From: Pristionchus mayeri
Lineage: Eukaryota; Nematoda; Chromadorea; Rhabditida; Neodiplogasteridae
Direction of reading: 5' to 3'
Assembly (NCBI GenBank): GCA_036245805.1
Contig: BTRK01000004.1
Span: forward strand, 44,356,907 to 44,420,906
DNA: 64,000 nt
The position numbers and the translations under genes are program-made. Shown here in pieces: positions 47,083-59,519 of the stretch (position 1 is its first letter; every line of letters begins with the position of its first letter). The notes beneath the pieces are model-generated. The model was not told the DNA's origin. It saw nothing but the letters and a program-made list of their open reading frames with translations, and did not search any database.

Positions 47083-49206
47083 ATCGAGCTCGATTTCGGT
47101 TAGAAGGTTTGTGTTCATCTTTTCCGCACAGATTCCAGTTATTCTGAAAGAGTTTTTAACATGTTGATTCTAGAGACGTTTGTTTTTAATTGACTCATCG
47201 CACTTACGCAAGCAGTACGGTAAACCCCCAATCTTAAAACTGATATACAGGATATGCCTACGCACACGATGAGACGGTAGAGCCCGTACTACGTTAAATG
47301 CCTAACGACATCCTTACATTTACTTGCATATGTCATGCGCAAAAGCTGCAGTCGCGGTGAACCAGCGCCATGATTCAGGACAATGATTCTTAGTCAAGCA
47401 ACGGGCGCGATCAACAGTGGACAAGACTGCAACTGCATCATATCGACCTGAAAACAGTCAATTTTAATCGGTTCTTCTGTACCCTTCATTTATTTTGAAC
47501 AAAATGAGCTGGATGCTAGCAAAATCCACATTTGGCATTTTCCTGCTTTTAATCAGACTTAATTATGTTATTTTCGATTTATAAATTTGAAAAAAACATA
47601 TTAACCATCGGAGAGCCGCTTACGCAGCAAAGGTCCTCCTTCGTCACCCTGAACAATGCGCATTCAATAAGAGGTTCTGAACCCTTGTATGTGTTTGCAA
47701 TTGAACTTGAGATCGGGAGGATATTGAAATCTCGACTGTGTAATTGGGGAATTGATAATGCTCGACTTTAAATTTAAAATTCAACATTTCGCTCACTTCG
47801 TCCGAATAAGCCACATCTTGCTTCACATTTTTGAATTTATAATGCTCTCTTCCGACTAGTTCAACTCGAGTATCATTGCCGTTGAAATCGTATATGGTGT
47901 ACAGTATGGCGTCACCGACTTTCCGATCTAAAATGACCGTAATAGAGAAAACATAAAATTTGATCACTATACCATTTCCAGCACCTCCCCCAAAGAAGTA
48001 TGCCTTCGGCTCGTAATTATCATGCAGCAAATCATCCATCACATCATCCATCCTGGGCAAGCATACATAGCTCATGCGGTTATCATCGATTTCCTGAATT
48101 TGCATTATTTTACATCATATTTGATGTTAAATTTACGTATGTTTTTTGCACAAGATAAAACCATACCTGTCCAAACACGCCAATTGCAACATCATACAAT
48201 TTTTGATCACGGGTCGGAAACATCGTGTGGACAATTCTAACACTTTTGGCTTTCTCCTTTAAAAAATCACATTTTCTGATTTTTTTTTCTTTTTTTTCTT
48301 AGTGAATATGAAGCTTACCATTTGGTGTGTACACTCTTGTCCCGCCGTATACAGCAAACAACGTCTCTTCATCCTTATCAAATTCTCTGCTGCAAAAATT
48401 TTCAATCGGTAATTGTTCTCAATAAATATATCTTTCACACACCCTTACAGTTCAACAACTGAACCAATATTAATGTATTTAAATTATGTTTTAAAAAATA
48501 TAAAAAAATACCATGAAACCTAAATATGGTCAATAACAAATAAATTGCTCTAAACATAATTGTGACGTCATAACATGCATGCGATAGATCAGCACGCCCG
48601 TACAGAACAATTCAACTCTGCAATTTGCATTTTAAAAGCTTCTCTCGGGTATTAAATAGGTGATATATTGAGATTGTAATTTGCGTGCGGAACCGCATTT
48701 ATCATATCGGAACTCTCATTGAAAAATTATGCTCGGATTGAATGAAAGGCGCCCGACTAATCGGACATTACATTTCCAAACCCAAGGGATTGTGTTTCCC
48801 CAAGGATAGTTTTCTGGAACTTCCATATGCTTTTCTCGCAGTGTGTTTCTGCTTTTCTTTTGCTTGTTTTATCGCCAGCGCACATGTTAGAGCATTTTCA
48901 ATGGATTGGGGGCAGGCAACATCACAACTTATAAAACCGCAACGGAGCGCCGTTCGCTAAAAAGTTGCATCACAGTAACCAGTATACGTTCTTCTCAATC
49001 ACTATGTTTAGGTCTGTTGGTAAGCACCTAGTTAGAAGATCTAAATATGGTGCTGTAGGGCGTAGCATAATGGTAGCAACGTAACAACTCCTCAGATGCA
49101 AGATTAACTATCCAACGAGCGGCGGATGTATCCTTGAGCGATGTACACTGGCCAGGGCCATTCGTTCACCTTGAAATCGTCTCCATACCACATCCGATTG
49201 TTGCAA
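47083..49206 (-). pseudogene. S1 protease-like gene, copy B2, Ser replaced by Glu
   Basis: Same gene as B1, 13.6 kb away in the same direction. It keeps the exon 47606-47648 that B1 lost. That exon reads GDEGGPLLRKRLSDG; the catalytic Ser codon is GAA (47640-47642), so this is a Ser-to-Glu change. YDVAIGVF with the catalytic Asp is kept, and LSYVCLP appears as MSYVCLP. The first S1 exon (about 49108-49200, VNEWPWPVYIAQG) reaches into the palindrome spacer. Its acceptor reads TTTGCAA instead of TTTGCAG, so splicing there is doubtful. At best the product is a non-enzymatic homologue. The family, with its VCLP, YGG and C-terminal LxxxxFAHxxC features, resembles nematode trypsin-like/DUF316 proteins. 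Confidence 0.65.
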
Positions 49207-49208
49207 AA
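48999..49208. other. Palindrome spacer, 210 bp
   Basis: Unpaired DNA between the two arms. It holds the first S1 exon of copy B2 and its intron start. The same stretch follows directly in copy B1 (35130-35358) with small indels, so the right arm ends inside what was an intron of the gene. Confidence 0.9.
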
Positions 49209-49818
49209 TTTGAGAAGAACGTATACTGGTTACTGTGATGCAAGTTTTTAGCGAACGGCGCTCCGTTGCGGTTTTATAAGTTGTGATGTTGCCTGCCCCC
49301 AATCCATTGAAAATGCTCTAACATGTGCGCTGGCGATAAAACAAGCAAAAGAAAAGCAGAAACACACTGCGAGAAAAGCATATGGAAGTTCCAGAAAACT
49401 ATCCTTGGGGAAACACAATCCCTTGGGTTTGGAAATGTAATGTCCGATTAGTCGGGCGCCTTTCATTCAATCCGAGCATAATTTTTCAATGAGAGTTCCG
49501 ATATGATAAATGCGGTTCCGCACGCAAATTACAATCTCAATATATCACCTATTTAATACCCGAGAGAAGCTTTTAAAATGCAAATTGCAGAGTTGAATTG
49601 TTCTGTACGGGCGTGCTGATCTATCGCATGCATGTTATGACGTCACAATTATGTTTAGAGCAATTTATTTGTTATTGACCATATTTAGGTTTCATGGTAT
49701 TTTTTTATATTTTTTAAAACATAATTTAAATACATTAATATTGGTTCAGTTGTTGAACTGTAAGGGTGTGTGAAAGATATATTTATTGAGAACAATTACC
49801 GATTGAAAATTTTTGCAG

Positions 49819-51125
49819 CAGAGAATTTGATAAGGATGAAGAGACGTTGTTTGCTGTATACGGCGGGACAAGAGTGTACACACCAAATGGTAAGCTTCAT
49901 ATTCACTAAGAAAAAAAAGAAAAAAAAATCAGAAAATGTGATTTTTTAAAGGAGAAAGCCAAAAGTGTTAGAATTGTCCACACGATGTTTCCGACCCGTG
50001 ATCAAAAATTGTATGATGTTGCAATTGGCGTGTTTGGACAGGTATGGTTTTATCTTGTGCAAAAAACATACGTAAATTTAACATCAAATATGATGTAAAA
50101 TAATGCAAATTCAGGAAATCGATGATAACCGCATGAGCTATGTATGCTTGCCCAGGATGGATGATGTGATGGATGATTTGCTGCATGATAATTACGAGCC
50201 GAAGGCATACTTCTTTGGGGGAGGTGCTGGAAATGGTATAGTGATCAAATTTTATGTTTTCTCTATTACGGTCATTTTAGATCGGAAAGTCGGTGACGCC
50301 ATACTGTACACCATATACGATTTCAACGGCAATGATACTCGAGTTGAACTAGTCGGAAGAGAGCATTATAAATTCAAAAATGTGAAGCAAGATGTGGCTT
50401 ATTCGGACGAAGTGAGCGAAATGTTGAATTTTAAATTTAAAGTCGAGCATTATCAATCCCCAATTACACAGTCGAGATTTCAATATCCTCCCGATCTCAA
50501 GTTCAATTGCAAACACATACAAGGGTTCAGAACCTCTTATTGAATGCGCATTGTTCAGGGTGACGAAGGAGGACCTTTGCTGCGTAAGCGGCTCTCCGAT
50601 GGTTAATATGTTTTTTTCAAATTTATAAATCGAAAATAACATAATTAAGTCTGATTAAAAGCAGGAAAATGCCAAATGTGGATTTTGCTAGCATCCAGCT
50701 CATTTTGTTCAAAATAAATGAAGGGTACAGAAGAACCGATTAAAATTGACTGTTTTCAGGTCGATATGATGCAGTTGCAGTCTTGTCCACTGTTGATCGC
50801 GCCCGTTGCTTGACTAAGAATCATTGTCCTGAATCATGGCGCTGGTTCACCGCGACTGCAGCTTTTGCGCATGACATATGCAAGTAAATGTAAGGATGTC
50901 GTTAGGCATTTAACGTAGTACGGGCTCTACCGTCTCATCGTGTGCGTAGGCATATCCTGTATATCAGTTTTAAGATTGGGGGTTTACCGTACTGCTTGCG
51001 TAAGTGCGATGAGTCAATTAAAAACAAACGTCTCTAGAATCAACATGTTAAAAACTCTTTCAGAATAACTGGAATCTGTGCGGAAAAGATGAACACAAAC
51101 CTTCTAACCGAAATCGAGCTCGATG
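49819..51125 (+). pseudogene. S1 protease-like gene, copy B3, 5'-truncated, Ser replaced by Glu
   Basis: Mirror copy of B2. Exons: 49819 on (LFAVYGGTRVYTP), the YDVAIGVF exon, the MSYVCLPRMDD exon, the VGDAILYTIYDF exon, 50559-50601 (GDEGGPLL, Glu codon 50565-50567), a GRYDAVAV exon and the last exon ending at 51125. It lacks the first S1 exon, because the arm boundary at 49209 cuts the preceding intron. A 1-nt difference from B2 (CAATCCCC against CAATTCCCC) lies downstream of the donor after DVAYSDE. Confidence 0.65.
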
Positions 51126-51327
51126 GTGAGAACCTTTTTTTAAAGAATTCAAAACCAATTCAATAATTTGTAAATTTTAGGGACGCGTGTCTGTCACATA
51201 CAATGAAGACTGACCATCAACAATTAATGAGTTTGTAATTCGGGTATTTTCATTTTCCACGCTCTCGCAACGGGTAGTTTGGCGAGAGAGAAAATGAGGG
51301 GACCGCGGTTTCATTTCTCGAACTCTA

Positions 51328-52557
51328 ATTATTGGATGAGGAGCAGGATGTGAGCAGATTTGTCGTGTTCGCTTTCACTTCCATCTGCGTCGTCAACATC
51401 CGTTCTAATTCCGACCGAGGCTTTGTGATTACATACAGTCGCGCCGGTAAGTCATGGGACACTTTTTGAATTTGTTGTATCTGTTTGCCCAGGAAATGCA
51501 TCATTCTGGCACTGAGGTATGATGAACCCAATCCATCGGAGATTATGATCATGTTATTAAGGTATGACGTCATCGCATAGTTATTGCGTAGTGATGATGC
51601 AATCAATCTGCACTTTTTCAAAACGGCATTATTCTTACATAGATTTTTTCCTGTTCGCCATACTTTCTATGATTGGAGATATGACCGAGGCCTACCCAGA
51701 ATAAATTTTTGAAGGTGCTGCTCGGTCGCACATTTGCTGCAGCAAAGCTGCAAAAACAGGATTTGAAATTCGGAACTCGGCTTCTAGAGTAGCTAGAGAC
51801 CCGTTCAAAGCATAAAATTGATCGCCATCATGAGTGCACATGATCCTAAAAATCAGATTTTTACTAAACTTTTTCCGTAAAGTTATGGATGTCGAAAAAA
51901 TGGTCATGTAAAAAAGTAATTTGTTCATGCCCTGAGGGCAAATTATGAGATATCGTATTCATATTCTCAGGATCATGTGTACTCATGATGGCGATCAATT
52001 TTATGCTTTGAACGGGTCTCTAGCTACTCTAGAAGCCGAGTTCCGAATTTCAAATCCTGTTGTTGCAGCTTCGCTGCAGCAAATGTGCGACCGAGCAGCA
52101 CCTTCAAAAATTTATTCTGGGTAGGCCTCGGTCATATCTCCAATCATAGAAAGTATGGCGAACAGGAAAAAATCTATGTAAGAATAATGCCGTTTTGAAA
52201 AAGTGCAGATTGATTGCGTCATCACTACGCAATAACTATGCGATGACGTAATACCTTAATAACATGATCATAATCTCCGATGGATTGGGTACATCATACC
52301 TCAGTGCCAGAATGATGCATTTCCTGGGCAAACAGATACAACAAATTCAAAAAGTGTCCATGACTTACCGGCGCGACTGTAAATGCCATCAGCATACACC
52401 TCGTGTCAAAGGTGCCTTACGTCGATCCGAATGCCATCCCAATCTAAGTCATTCATGACTGGGTGAAGCTCTTCATTGAAGAGCCGCTGTGAGAGGGTAT
52501 CTCCCTGTCGGACTCTTCTTCGCACAGAGTGGTGTAAGGTCCACGTTGACTCTAATA
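51328..52557 (-). mobile_element. Mirror copy of the split RTE fragment
   Basis: Counterpart of 45650-46879 on the opposite strand, interrupted by the foldback element 51436-52379 at the same base. Confidence 0.8.
51436..52379. mobile_element. Foldback element, mirror copy
   Basis: Same ends, arms and spacer as 45828-46771. TA flanks it at 51434-51435 and 52380-52381. Confidence 0.9.
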
Positions 52558-52783
52558 TTAGTTATTGGACGCTACGGAGCTTTACTTCCAATAATTCCTT
52601 AAGAAAAATGAATAGTCAGACTACACATGTGTATTAGTATAGATAACAGTAACAATGTTTATGTAGAAACAAACTCTTTCTAGCATGCAATCAATGTTGT
52701 TTTTTGCCAATACCAGTGATAAGAACGTGATGCTAATCTCAATCGCGTTCAATCAATCAATTTATCTTATCAGGCGGAAACGC

Positions 52784-54805
52784 TCAGAAGATGATAAGTC
52801 GGTAGTCTTCATAAGTTGCACTCCACCAATGGCTGCCAATAGCTCGGGATAGGTCGTCTCTCCATCGCGCGCGAGGCTTTCCGGGGGGACGAGTCCTATT
52901 GAATGGAGTCCAGACAGTTGTCGCACGGCTCCACTGTTCCACTCCCATTCTTCTGATCTTGAGGGCCCAGCGCGCTTTCCGTTTCAATCCTTCCTCATTC
53001 CAGTCTCTCAGCTTGGTAATCCCTCTCACGCGGTCATTCCTCCATCTATCCCTCAGCGTGACTCCAAGCATCTTTCTTTCCATCTTCCTCTGGGTGACTC
53101 TCAGCCTCTCCTTCTCGCTAGATCTCAGAGCCCATACTTCACACCCATAGAGAACTGTAGCCGTGATGCAGCTCTCGAAGACTCTCCTCCTGATCTTGAT
53201 GGACAGAATTCGAGAAGATAGGAGGTGCGAGAGCTTACTCCAGGCCAGCCACCCTAATCGAATCCGGTGTTCTATTTCGTCGGAATGATCCAAGGGAAGA
53301 GCTATTCTCCCTCCGAGATAGGTGGCGCTATCGACGAATTCGAATCGCAGATTGTCGATGATTATTGGATTGCGGGTGGAGGTGCAGGAGGTGAGGAGGT
53401 TGGTCTTGCTTGCATTCACTTCGAGACCAACTCGGCTGCACGCGTCCATCAGCTTCTTGAGCATTCGTTCCAGCTCGGGTCGAGATTTGGCAACGAGAGC
53501 CACGTCATCGGCATACTCCAAGTGGCAAAGGTTCCTTCCGTCGATTCTAATTCCATCCGACTCCCAGTCAATGTTGTCCATGGCTGATCGTAGCACTGCG
53601 TTGAAGAGACGAGGGGAGAGGGTATCCCCTTGGCGGACTCCTCGACGCACAGTCACGGGAACGAGCTCCTCATTAACTCGAATGAGTGTAGAGGAGGACT
53701 CGTAGAGACGGCGCAACACGTGGACGATGGAGGGATGGGCTCCGAACGAAAAGAGGGCTTGCCAGCAGGCATTCCACTCCACACAGTCGAACGCCTTCTT
53801 GAAGTCGACGAACGCCAAGTAGATTGGGATACCGTACTCGGAGGTTCGTTCAGCGACCTGCTTGATGGCAAGCAGGTTGTCGAGAGTACTGTAGCCGCGC
53901 CGGAAGCCGGTTTGGGTCGAGGACTCTGTTTCTTCAAGCACAGTTTCGAGTCTCTGAAGAATGACTTTGGTCATTGTCTTCAGGGAAACGGTGAGGAGGG
54001 AGATGGGACGGAAGTTCCCAATGTTGGTAGGGTCTCCTTTCTTGTGCAGAAGAGTGACAATTGCTTCGGTCAGGTCGCTTGGAACAGCCTCTCCATCTAC
54101 CAGATAGTTGAGTAGATCAGCGACAACGGGAGCAAGGTGGTTTCGAGAGTCGTATAGCATATCAATGCCATCCGAACCGGGTGAGTGATCACACTTGAGT
54201 TGATACATCGCTTTGCTGACCTCATCGGGTAGGAAGGGAGAAAGGGGATCCAGAGGCTGAGGAGGGACTGGGAGTGGACACGGAACTGCAGGGGTGTAGA
54301 GACCGTCAAAGAAGCTCTGGACCACTGTCTTGGTAGCTGCTTGAGAGAGAGCACCAGTTACAGGGTCGGGAACTAGAAGGCGCTTCTTTAAGGATTGCAG
54401 ACTCAGCATGCTCTTCACGATGCTCCTTCCCATGGTTGCTGCTTGCCGTGCTTGCGCCTCCTTTCGCTTCCTGATGTCATCGACGAAACTCGTCCGGGCA
54501 GCTTTGCAGGCAGCTGAGTAGGCGACAGCTTGTTGGGAGTTGGATTGTAATTCATGGCGCATCGCTAGGAGCTTCCGCGTTCCACTCGAGATCCAAGAAG
54601 GGGATTGGCGCTTCCTCCAGCAGTTCGTTGCCGCGGTCTCCGTGAAAGCCTTTACCGTAGTATAGGCGTCGGCGGCAGAACTGGGGCGGGCAAGGGGCAG
54701 TGACGCGAGAAGGTTTGCGTTGACAGTAAAAGCGGTTCGATCGAAATCTAGCCGCTCCCTGCATCTTTTCTGCCTCGCCTTGCCAGGCCAGGGAAGGAGA
54801 GGCAC
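52784..54805 (-). CDS. RTE-B reverse transcriptase ORF, mirror copy, 673 aa
   Basis: Open frame with the same RT landmarks as 43402-45423, including YADDVALVA. One amino-acid difference was noted by eye (Asp for Gly in KCDHSPGSDG). It belongs to RTE-B in the right arm; the body runs to about 55253. Confidence 0.9.
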   Translation of the reverse strand: MPLLPWPGKARQKRCRERLDFDRTAFTVNANLLASLPLARPSSAADAYTTVKAFTETAATNCWRKRQSPSWISSGTRKLLAMRHELQSNSQQAVAYSAACKAARTSFVDDIRKRKEAQARQAATMGRSIVKSMLSLQSLKKRLLVPDPVTGALSQAATKTVVQSFFDGLYTPAVPCPLPVPPQPLDPLSPFLPDEVSKAMYQLKCDHSPGSDGIDMLYDSRNHLAPVVADLLNYLVDGEAVPSDLTEAIVTLLHKKGDPTNIGNFRPISLLTVSLKTMTKVILQRLETVLEETESSTQTGFRRGYSTLDNLLAIKQVAERTSEYGIPIYLAFVDFKKAFDCVEWNACWQALFSFGAHPSIVHVLRRLYESSSTLIRVNEELVPVTVRRGVRQGDTLSPRLFNAVLRSAMDNIDWESDGIRIDGRNLCHLEYADDVALVAKSRPELERMLKKLMDACSRVGLEVNASKTNLLTSCTSTRNPIIIDNLRFEFVDSATYLGGRIALPLDHSDEIEHRIRLGWLAWSKLSHLLSSRILSIKIRRRVFESCITATVLYGCEVWALRSSEKERLRVTQRKMERKMLGVTLRDRWRNDRVRGITKLRDWNEEGLKRKARWALKIRRMGVEQWSRATTVWTPFNRTRPPGKPRARWRDDLSRAIGSHWWSATYEDYRLIIF

Positions 54806-55649
54806 ATCCGAACAAGGCGATGGTCGGAGTCAAACTCAAACCGACCAACGACTCCACAGTTGACTACTCTCGCTGTGGCAGGCGCTGCAACGTAGTCAAT
54901 TTGGTGGAATGCGGAGCCGTTTGGGGATCGCCAGGTCCAGATTCGACCGTGCCGTCTCTTGGGGAACGTGTTCAGGATGCGCAGTCTGTTCCTCACGCAG
55001 AGCTCAGTGAAGCAGCGTCCGCGTGAGTTCGGTGTGGGAGAGGCAAAGTTACCGACAAATCTTTCATTGCCAGGTTCCCTCGCCACTCGACAGTTGAAGT
55101 CACCGACCAGAACTGGCATATGGCCTTTTTTGGGGCACTCCGCAGGGCGGTCTCAACCTGGTCTAGGAAGTCTTCATACGCGTCGTCATCGTAGGACGAC
55201 GTAGGGGCGTAAGCGCAGACCAGGAAGAGCCGTAGGTCAATTCTGGGTTCTCAAGTGTGTGGCGAGCGGTTGAGTGCGATTTCGTCTCTCCGTCTCCGGT
55301 TCCATCCGCCCGGATTCCCTCTCCCAGACGCGTTGGCACGCGGGAGTTGTACGCCGCCACGATGGGTCGCCACTTCTACATCGGCACCATCAACGCCAGG
55401 ACGCTCGACCCAAGGGAGAAGCAGTCGGAGATGGAACTCGCCCTCGACAAGATCAAGTGGGACGTGGTTGCAGTGCAGGAAGCCAGGATTGTGGGTTGTG
55501 CCTCGTTCAATCTTACATCCTCAGGCACTGTAGTCTCCCACTCGGGCGGGCCCACTGCTTCCCATGGCGTGGCATTTTTGCTTCGACCGCAACTCGCGCG
55601 CGGAGCTGTGTTCAATGGCCTCTCCCCTCGTTTGGCCACTCTGATCAAT
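54750..55649. mobile_element. RTE-B endonuclease parts, right arm (body minus, 5' segment inverted)
   Basis: The C-terminal endonuclease (VLVGDFNCRVAREPG; FDSDHRLVRM) is on the minus strand up to about 55253. The N-terminal part (IGTINARTLDPREK) is on the plus strand to 55649. The same inversion as in the left arm shows that the insertion happened before the palindrome formed. The right copy has SDHRLV where the left has SDYRLV; His is the catalytic residue of this motif. Confidence 0.8.
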
Positions 55650-55789
55650 ATATTGGCGTATACATTATCGCGTTACGCCAATGCTTTATTGATCTTTTTT
55701 TACGAATAATTAAAGTCATATATTTATCGGAAACCATGCATATTCAATTACAATTTGAGCAGATAATGTATACTCAACTCGAGGAGAGG

Positions 55790-56760
55790 TCAATTTGGAA
55801 AAGGTCGGCCGAGGGATTCCTGAAATAGAATGATTTAGAAGATTTTTACAAGTATTGAAACAGGATGTAATTATAGAATTGTACGTAAACGATCCTTGCT
55901 TAGAATATACCAGATCTATTTTCAAAAGTTGAGTTAATTGTCTCGAAACAACAACAAATATAATCGGATGTATTCAGACTCACTCTTTCACATTCTCTTC
56001 GGGTGATGCATTCGAATTTGCCGTTCAGATGGAATCCATCTTTGCATTCGCAAATGGGAGGACCGCAGACATACGGACGGCTGATACGCTGCAATTTACT
56101 GGTATAATTCTCAATAGTTTCGGATCAGCTTCAGTGGCGCAACATTTAAAAAAATAATACTTTATATAACGCATCTGAAACATTTTCAAATATGTAGCAA
56201 AATGTTCCAATAAGATAACTATATTTACTAGTTCTAATAACTGCCTTCTTCACATGCATAGTTGGGACAAAATCTTACGGTCTTGTAATTGCCACATCTC
56301 GATGGAGTACGCGTAGTGCAAACTCTGTAGATTTGGTTCTCCTTTGTGCAATCTACAATTATTGGACGGCAGCCTGATTTGTCCTCGTTGCATTCATATC
56401 CGAGTTTGCAGCCACAGGGGTGACGTGGTGCGGGAGCTGTGATTAGAGTGAATCGTTATTGTCTGATAGGATATATGGAATTTTAGAAAAAAACATATTC
56501 AGACTTATCTCCATTCAATACACGCTATCACATCCCAAGATAATGTGCGAAATAATATAGTGACCCGAATTTCGAATCAATTTGACAAATTATTTCAATA
56601 AACTTGCGCTGCAACCATTGCTGCAGAAACGACAAGCACCTGTAATTTATTCCAAATATATGTTTTGTTATTTTTGCCAAATCACTAATGAGTCGCAATA
56701 CTTACAGAAATGTGACAAAACGAGACTTAAGATACCCACCCAGAACATGATTTGAGTCAT
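55790..56760 (-). CDS. TIL-domain secreted protein, right arm
   Basis: Mirror copy of 41443-42414. Start ATG at 56760, stop at 55790-55792. Signal peptide, Cys-rich segment and TIL domain read as in the left copy. Differences seen lie mainly in introns and flanks, so both copies could encode the same inhibitor. Confidence 0.8.
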
Positions 56761-56855
56761 TTTCCGATGAAGAAACTGATCCAGGGGGTGTCTGGATCTG
56801 AAATTGAATTAGAATGAAATACAGCATTAAACAAACTTAAGCAATATTTTCAGAA

Positions 56856-59519
56856 GTGAACTGGAGCAGTAGAATATTGCAAGCTACTAATGGGTTTAAT
56901 ATTAATTTAATATTATTTTTCCATTTTTTCTCCATTTCTCCATTTCTCCATATCGTCGGTGAGGGGCTGTCGCCTCTCGGCCCCCTCTCTCATCCTTCCT
57001 CTGGAGTCTCCCTCCCAGTCAGCCTGAACAACCTGGTGAGGTCCTCGTCCACCCAATGCCAAGCAATCTCAAGATCGCAAGTTTTAACTGTCGAAGCCTA
57101 TGCAAGAATGATCGTCTAGTCGAATTCGAGGAGTCAGTGAGTAAATTGTCGTTCGATGTTATTGCTTTGCAAGAAACTCGCCGAACTGGCTTTACCTCAA
57201 CGACTCTTTTGCAATCCAACCATCTATTCTACGCCTACGGAACACGATCGTTGTATGGAACTGGCTTTTTCATCCATTCCAAATGGGCAGCCCACGCTGA
57301 TTTTCATTATCTGACCGACCGCCTCTCATACCTCGACGTTGACAAAATGGGATTGAGGATCGTTTCAATTTACCTTCCGACAAGCGCCTCTCCCGATACA
57401 GACTATGAGAGTGTTTTGAACGAACTGCAGACACTGTTAGACGCTCCCTCCAGTCGTGCTCACCTACCGGGTGTTGGGAGACCTCGAGTGGTTGTCTGCG
57501 GTGATTTCAATTGCAAGGTTGGATCGCGGCAAGCCAAGCATGAAGACTGGATTGGGAGGCACGGTCTCGGTGAAAGAAACGAAAGAGGACAAGTTCTTGG
57601 TGACTTTTGCTGCGCAAACAAGCTGCGAATAATGAATACACGGTTTGATAAGAGAGAGAGTCGGAAGTGGACATGGCATTCTCCGGATATGAAAACGAAG
57701 AATCTCATTGATTTCATATTATGCCAGGATCCTTCTCTCTTCCTTGATGTTTCCATCGTTGGGTCTCACTCATTCTCATCCGACCACCGCCTGATTATGG
57801 CGAGAATTCGAATGAACCACAAGGAAAGAGTGAAATTTCGACCGACAAGAATCAACCAAAAGCTATCAATTCCTGCGTTCGCAGCATCTATGTCAAACCA
57901 GCAAACCAATCTATCCACATACCAGGACATCGTGAGTTCAATGAATAATATAGCCTCAATATGTATGATTCCTGAACCCAAACAAGAGATTGAGCACTAA
58001 GACAGAACAATTGATGAGAAGCAGGAACATGTTAAGAAAGCAACCCCCAACGCCACTGAATAGAATTAATCTGGCTGTAACTAGTAAGGCTCTTAGGTTT
58101 TCGCTCAATGAAGATTTGCATCGGAGACACGTGTAGTTTGTGGAGGAGGCAGTACGGTATGGAAGAAGCACAAAATTGGCTCTTCGAAAATCTGAAGTCG
58201 GAAGAACAACGCTGACTAGATTGACAAAGGATGATGGAAGTGTAGCAGCAACTCGAAGCCAAGTATCGCAAACTGTTCAATCATACTACAACCGCCTATT
58301 TTCATCAACTATCACAATCGGTCGATCACAATACAGCAGCGATGAGACACTCCCTCTGATCCTCTCAAGTGAAATTTTCTTGGCTATTGCTCGATTAAAG
58401 AACGGGAAGGCTCCAGGCCTGGATAGAATAACTGCTGAAATGATTAAAGCGAGTGCCGAGATAATCGGATTGAAAGATAACTCTCAGCGAACCAACCAAA
58501 TGAGCAAGCCGGCTTTCGTCGCGATTTTTCAACTTCCGACCACATATTCACTCTATCGGAGCTGATTGCAAAATCAAATGAGTATCGATTTCCACTCTAC
58601 TTAATATTCATTGATTATCGCAAAGCATTCGATTCTGTAGAATTCCATCATGTCTGGGAGGCACTATTTAATCAAGGCATACACAGCAAGTTAATCAATA
58701 CACTCAGGGCAATCTACTCCAAGTCAAAAGTCTCTGTGCGAATCGGCGGTAGTCGAGTGCCTGTTGATATTCAGAGAGGTGTGCGACAAGGGGATCCGAT
58801 TAGTCCTCATCTATTCAATACCGTACTGGAAGGAGTCTTTCGAAACATGAACTGGTCGGCCTATGGAGTGAATGTGAACGGCCAACGACTGAACCACCTT
58901 CGCTATGCCGATGACATAGTTCTCATATCTCATGATGCAACCGAAAGTAATACTATGTTGCAAGAACTAGCAGGGATAAGCAAAGAGGTCGGCCTTGAGA
59001 TCAACATAGGCAAAACAGTAATGATATCCAATGCAACTCGGGTACCAATGTCAATCGGCAACGATCAACTAGTGTACGCCGGTTCCTTTATATATCTGGG
59101 CACGCGCCTCTCGTTTGATCAAAATCTTTCTCTTGAAATCAATAGAAGAATCGGAGGAGCATGGAGATCTTATAACAAGTTCTACACGTTTTTCACGAAT
59201 CGAAGATGCGCCATTGGTTTGAAAGTGGAAATTGCAGATTTTAACTTGGCCGATGCTCTGATTGTGAAAAATCTAGTCAACGCCAAAGAGGTGATGGATG
59301 GATCTCATTGGTATAAAAAGGTAAACAACTATGTCTCCAAATTATTTATAATTATAATATCACATGGTCACGTGTGTGCCTCCTAAAACTATACGAGATG
59401 AATTGTTATCGTCTTGATTAGGAAATGGATGTAATAGTCGAAGCCCTGGCGAAGCAGTCATTTTTGGTTTATAACAAAACAGAAAATGAGAAAATCCAAG
59501 CTGAGTGCGGCAAAATGCC
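56856..59519 (+). mobile_element. RTE-A retrotransposon, longest copy
   Basis: The endonuclease frame 57056-58000 (314 aa) has ASFNCRSLCKN, VVVCGDFNCKVG, KWTWHSPDMKTKNLIDFIL and SSDHRLIMARI. The RT parts are 58140-58565 (LKNGKAPGLDRITAEMI) and 58736-59386 (GVRQGDPISPHLF; LRYADDIVLISHD; GLEINIGKTVMISN). Damage: a stop at 58000 between domains, CAG to TAG near 58135, and an internal loss of the RT finger region before 58505. It is therefore non-autonomous. It gives the reference order for the other RTE-A fragments. Confidence 0.85.

Larger units (their letters stand above)
39630..48998. repeat. Left arm of a giant palindrome, about 9.4 kb
   Basis: Each feature here has a mirror partner at 49209-58575. 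Coordinate sums are constant (98207-98208 near the centre, 98200-98203 near the edge, the change reflecting small indels). Compared by eye the arms are nearly identical. Examples of differences: one residue in the 673-aa RT frame and five residues in the 314-aa endonuclease frame. The arm includes RTE-A, the TIL gene, RTE-B, the split RTE fragment, the foldback element and protease copy B2. Confidence 0.9.
49209..58575. repeat. Right arm of the giant palindrome
   Basis: Mirror of 39630-48998. The arm ends inside RTE-A: beyond 58575 the element continues normally to about 59519, whereas on the left the arm end is fused to another RTE-A copy. Confidence 0.9.

Noticed and set aside
48999..49208. 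Palindrome dismissed outright as an assembly artefact
   Set aside because: The arms differ at several places, including indels, and the left edge has its own rearrangement. An artefact is possible but cannot be decided from sequence alone, so it was kept as a finding.
53267..54115. Long plus-strand frames opposite the RTE-B reverse transcriptase, and their mirror images at 44092-44940
   Set aside because: Shadows of the RT frame; the composition follows the antisense codons and no domain is present.
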